A stretch of DNA of 9,854 nucleotides from Flavobacteriaceae bacterium. Lineage in GTDB: Bacteria > Bacteroidota > Bacteroidia > Flavobacteriales > Flavobacteriaceae. The DNA lies in contig JAQWON010000003.1 of assembly GCA_029245825.1 (NCBI GenBank), positions 1 to 9,854 of the forward strand, read 5' to 3'. A program made the translations under genes and the position numbers. Positions 7,314-9,854 of the stretch are shown one piece after another. Numbering within the stretch: the first letter of the stretch is position 1; the number at the start of each line of letters is the position of its first letter. The notes under the pieces are model-generated. The model was not told the DNA's origin. It searched no databases and was given only the letters and a program-made list of their open reading frames with translations.

Positions 7314-8087
7314 ATGGCAAAGATAATAGCTGTAGCTAACCAAAAAGGTGGAGTTGGTAAAACAACAACAGCAGTTAATTTAGGAGCTTCCCTGGGAATA
7401 CTTGAAAAAAATATTTTGTTAGTTGATGCTGATCCTCAAGCAAATGCCTCTTCAGGCCTTGGAATAAATACTAAAGAGTTAAAAAAAGGTACATATCAGC
7501 TTTTAGAGCATACTTTACCGGTTGAAAACACCATTGTTTCAACTGATTCAATTAATCTTGATTTGATTCCTTCTCACATAGATCTTGTAGCCTCAGAAAT
7601 TGAATTAGTTGACAAAGATAATAGGGAGCATATGCTTAAAAGTGCACTATCATCAGTAGTTAAAAAATATGATTTTATTATAATTGACTGTGCGCCCTCA
7701 TTAGGACTAATCACATTAAATGCATTGGTAGCAGCTGACTCAATTATAATTCCAATTCAATGCGAATATTTTGCTCTTGAAGGATTAGGTAAGTTACTCA
7801 ATACAATAAAAAATGTTCAAAAAATCCATAATAAAAATCTTGATATTGAGGGGATGCTTTTGACAATGTATGATTCTCGCCTAAGACTCTCGAACCAAGT
7901 AGTTGAAGAGGTTAAAAAACATTTTGGAGAAATAGTTTTTAAAACTATAATTCAAAGAAATATTAAACTTGGTGAAGCTCCAAGTTATGGGGAAAATATT
8001 GTCGATTATGATGTCACAAGTAAAGGAGCAAAAAATTATTTATCACTTGCAAACGAAATTATAAATAAAAATGGTGAAAAGAAGTAA
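7314..8087 (+). CDS. parA: ParA/Soj chromosome-partitioning ATPase
   Basis: ParA is a dimerising ATPase that coats the nucleoid and, driven by ParB stimulation, moves and separates newly replicated origins. The 257-residue product has the deviant Walker A KGGVGKTTT with signature K11 and P-loop K16, the DADPQANAS switch motif (D38, D40), and Walker B FIIIDCAPSLG with D125. QCEYFALEGL (149-158) and the RNIKLGEAPSYG segment toward the C-terminus are typical of chromosomal Soj-type ParA. There is no N-terminal DNA-binding extension as in plasmid type Ia ParA, so this is the short chromosomal form. An in-frame stop at 7308-7310 leaves ATG 7314 as the start. The stop lies 17 nt inside parB, so the two are probably translated together. 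Confidence 0.97.
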   Translation: MAKIIAVANQKGGVGKTTTAVNLGASLGILEKNILLVDADPQANASSGLGINTKELKKGTYQLLEHTLPVENTIVSTDSINLDLIPSHIDLVASEIELVDKDNREHMLKSALSSVVKKYDFIIIDCAPSLGLITLNALVAADSIIIPIQCEYFALEGLGKLLNTIKNVQKIHNKNLDIEGMLLTMYDSRLRLSNQVVEEVKKHFGEIVFKTIIQRNIKLGEAPSYGENIVDYDVTSKGAKNYLSLANEIINKNGEKK

Positions 8088-8973
8088 AAAAAAGGTGTTA
8101 GGTAGAGGGTTATCAATTCTTCTTGGTGATGATGAAAAAAATACATTTGGTAAAGAAGTTGAAAATATAGATCAAGAAGTTATAGGTAAAATAATTCAAC
8201 TAGATATTAATGAAATCGAAATAAATCCTTTACAACCTAGATCAAACTTTAGTGAAATATTAATCAAAGAATTAGCTAGCTCCATAAAGAGTCTTGGGTT
8301 AATTCAGCCAATAACAGTAAGAAAAATAGAGACAAATAAATTTCAATTAATCTCTGGTGAACGAAGGTTTCGTGCAGCAAAACTTATAAATCTATTAAAA
8401 ATTCCTGCCTATGTTCGAATTGCAAATGATGAAGAAATTTTAGAAATGGCACTTGTTGAAAATATTCAACGTAAAGATCTTGATCCAATTGAAATAGCCC
8501 TTTGCTATGAAAGATTAATTAAAGAGGCAAATATCACACAAGATATTTTAAGTGAAAGAGTAGGAAAAAAAAGATCAACTATTGCTAACTATATCAGATT
8601 ATTAAAGCTTGATCCTATTATTCAGACAGGCATCAGAGATGGTTTCTTGTCAATGGGACATGGAAGAGCTATTATAAATATTGAAGAAACAGACAAACAG
8701 CTAGAAATCTATGAAAAAATTATTTCTAAAAAACTCTCTGTTAGGCAAACCGAAAAGATTGTAAGTAGATTAAAGAATAAAATCACTTATCCTTCTGAAA
8801 TAAAGAATGAGATATCTGTCTTCTCTCAAGAATTAGAGAAAGAATTTGAAACGCTGCTTGATGCAATTACTAAAGTTAAAATCAATGAGAATGGAAAAGG
8901 AACTGTTAAAATATTTTTCAATTCAAAAAGTGAATTAATTGCAATTACAAAAAAAATAAAGCATGAAAAATAA
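8071..8973 (+). CDS. parB: ParB/Spo0J chromosome-partitioning protein (CTP-dependent parS-binding clamp)
   Basis: ParB loads at parS sites near the origin, spreads as a CTP-bound sliding clamp, and stimulates ParA. The 300-residue product has the ParA-interacting N-terminal motif KVLGRGLSILLG (8-19), then the ParB/CTPase domain: INPLQPRSNF (51-60), GLIQPITVR (76-84), GERRFRAA (96-103) and ENIQRKDL (130-137), which are the CTP-binding and catalytic signatures. A helix-turn-helix lies around 153-176 (TQDILSERVGKKRSTIANYI) and the C-terminal dimer domain is about 240-300. It begins 17 nt before the parA stop in another frame. GTG at 8074 is an alternative start one codon later. The end overlaps the DUF5683 gene by 11 nt. 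All key motifs are intact. Confidence 0.97.
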   Translation: MVKRSKKKVLGRGLSILLGDDEKNTFGKEVENIDQEVIGKIIQLDINEIEINPLQPRSNFSEILIKELASSIKSLGLIQPITVRKIETNKFQLISGERRFRAAKLINLLKIPAYVRIANDEEILEMALVENIQRKDLDPIEIALCYERLIKEANITQDILSERVGKKRSTIANYIRLLKLDPIIQTGIRDGFLSMGHGRAIINIEETDKQLEIYEKIISKKLSVRQTEKIVSRLKNKITYPSEIKNEISVFSQELEKEFETLLDAITKVKINENGKGTVKIFFNSKSELIAITKKIKHEK

Positions 8974-9517
8974 CTTGTTTTTATTTTTTTTTCTCCTCCT
9001 TTCATTCAATCTCTTAGGGCAAAAACTTCCTGAAAAAAAAATTAGTGAAAGAAAAAAACTTTTAATTGAAGATCCACTCACCCCATCAAGAGCGGCTTTT
9101 TATTCTGCCGTCTTACCTGGCTTAGGTCAAATATATATTGGTAAGACATGGAAAGTTCCATTTGTATATGGAGCTATAGGGGCTTCTGTTTATGGATATG
9201 TTTATAATCAAAAAGAAATGGGTCGCTATAGAACAGCATATAAAAGAAGACTAGCTGGATTTCAAGATGATGAATTTAAAACATTAATACCCGATAACTC
9301 AAAACTAATTGAAGGAATGAAATTCCACAAAAGCTACAGAGACATGTCGTTCTTATTTATTTTAGGAACTTACATGCTGAATATTCTTGATGCCAATGTT
9401 AGTGCTCATCTGATGCAATTTAATGTCAAAGACAATCTGAGTCTCAAACCACATTTTGAATCAGATTTTCTAACCAATGAATCTAATTACGGTGTTAAGG
9501 TTTTAGTAAAATTATAA
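8963..9517 (+). CDS. DUF5683 family membrane/exported protein of unknown function
   Basis: The 184-residue product starts with a strong signal peptide or N-terminal membrane anchor (about residues 4-20, ending LLGQ). After a charged linker comes the family's conserved core, about residues 40-70: LTPSRAAFYSAVLPGLGQIY followed by IGKTWKVPFVYG. A hydrophobic stretch continues to about 81, a basic segment KEMGRYRTAYKRR (84-96) follows, and a second hydrophobic stretch lies at about 128-143 (DMSFLFILGTYMLNIL). The PGLGQIY-x-GK motif also occurs in small TM2-like membrane proteins. This fits the DUF5683 family found in Bacteroidetes, where I recall it sitting between parB and dapB. The start lies inside parB (11-nt overlap), which makes translational coupling likely and supports this ATG. 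No function is known to me; an envelope location is inferred. Confidence 0.83.
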   Translation: MKNNLFLFFFLLLSFNLLGQKLPEKKISERKKLLIEDPLTPSRAAFYSAVLPGLGQIYIGKTWKVPFVYGAIGASVYGYVYNQKEMGRYRTAYKRRLAGFQDDEFKTLIPDNSKLIEGMKFHKSYRDMSFLFILGTYMLNILDANVSAHLMQFNVKDNLSLKPHFESDFLTNESNYGVKVLVKL

Positions 9518-9528
9518 TATATTTTGTT

Positions 9529-9854
9529 ATGAAAATAGCCATATTGGGATACGGAAAAATGGGAAAAGAAATTGAAAAGATAGCTTTAGAGGAAAAGCAT
9601 GAAATTATTTCAATAATTGATAAAAGGAAATCATTTGGAGATATAAAAAATTCTGATGTGGCAATAAATTTCTGTACCCCTGATTCTGCTTTAGAAAATA
9701 TCTTTTTTGCATTAAATCATGGAGTTCCAGTTGTCTGTGGAACAACGGGCTGGTTAAAAAATTTTGATAAAGTTGTTAAGTTTACTAAAGAGCAGAATAC
9801 CGCTTTCCTCTACTCATCTAATTTTAGTTTTGGCGTTAATCTTTTTTTTAAAAT
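9529..9854 (+). CDS. dapB: 4-hydroxy-tetrahydrodipicolinate reductase, C-terminus outside window
   Basis: DapB reduces 4-hydroxy-tetrahydrodipicolinate with NAD(P)H in the diaminopimelate pathway, which feeds both lysine and peptidoglycan. The first 108 codons are present and the frame is open to the window edge. The Rossmann motif ILGYGKMGKEI (G7, G9, G12) is at the N-terminus, followed by IIDKR (29-33) at the end of the second strand. NFCTPDSALEN (47-57), VVCGTTGW (68-75) and SSNFSFGVNLF (96-106) are DapB signature segments. The stretch between the second strand and the NFCTP motif is short compared with the E. coli enzyme, which fits the shorter DapB forms seen in Bacteroidetes. The gene starts 11 bp after the DUF5683 stop. 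The catalytic His region and tetramer domain lie outside the window. Confidence 0.95.
   Translation, partial: MKIAILGYGKMGKEIEKIALEEKHEIISIIDKRKSFGDIKNSDVAINFCTPDSALENIFFALNHGVPVVCGTTGWLKNFDKVVKFTKEQNTAFLYSSNFSFGVNLFFK

Noticed and set aside
1..9854. Possible mobile, defence, CRISPR or prophage island
   Set aside because: No transposase, integrase, direct-repeat array, tRNA, or abrupt base-composition change was seen; every long open frame belongs to a recognised metabolic or housekeeping family.

Overview
The window looks like chromosomal DNA from a marine-type member of the Bacteroidetes, most likely a small-genome Flavobacteriaceae relative. The support is a very low GC content (about 30% by eye), short intergenic gaps, A-rich starts with no Shine-Dalgarno sequence, and families typical of the phylum: a chitobiase-like GH20 lipoprotein, an approximately 840-residue M14 peptidase, and a parA-parB-DUF5683-dapB gene order. 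I cannot name a species from the sequence alone.

Layout: positions 1-1448 hold, on the minus strand, the first 482 codons of a GH20 beta-N-acetylhexosaminidase whose C-terminal part lies outside the window. A 196-bp divergent intergenic region (1449-1644) follows. Every gene after that is on the plus strand. Positions 1645-5315 carry a secreted M14 metallopeptidase and an FAD-dependent DAO-family oxidoreductase. Positions 5362-6911 carry a PQQ-type sugar dehydrogenase with a probable TTG start, overlapping by 4 nt a small exported c-type cytochrome. Positions 6922-7227 encode a DivIC/FtsB-like division protein. After an 86-bp gap come parA, parB, a DUF5683 protein and the start of dapB, all overlapping or nearly so.

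How the genes may work together: the first half is about using external polymers and small molecules, covering amino sugars, peptides, amino-acid-type substrates and aldoses. The dehydrogenase and cytochrome look like an electron-donating pair in the cell envelope. The second half is housekeeping: septum formation, chromosome segregation, and lysine/peptidoglycan precursor synthesis through DapB.

I found no mobile element, CRISPR array, tRNA, rRNA, prophage gene or defence system, and no convincing sign of an undescribed system. The least understood element is the DUF5683 gene translationally overlapped with parB. The other observations are modest: altered conserved motifs in the GH20 domain, a TTG start, a small hairpin in the GH20 leader, and an orphan AAGGAG motif upstream of parA.
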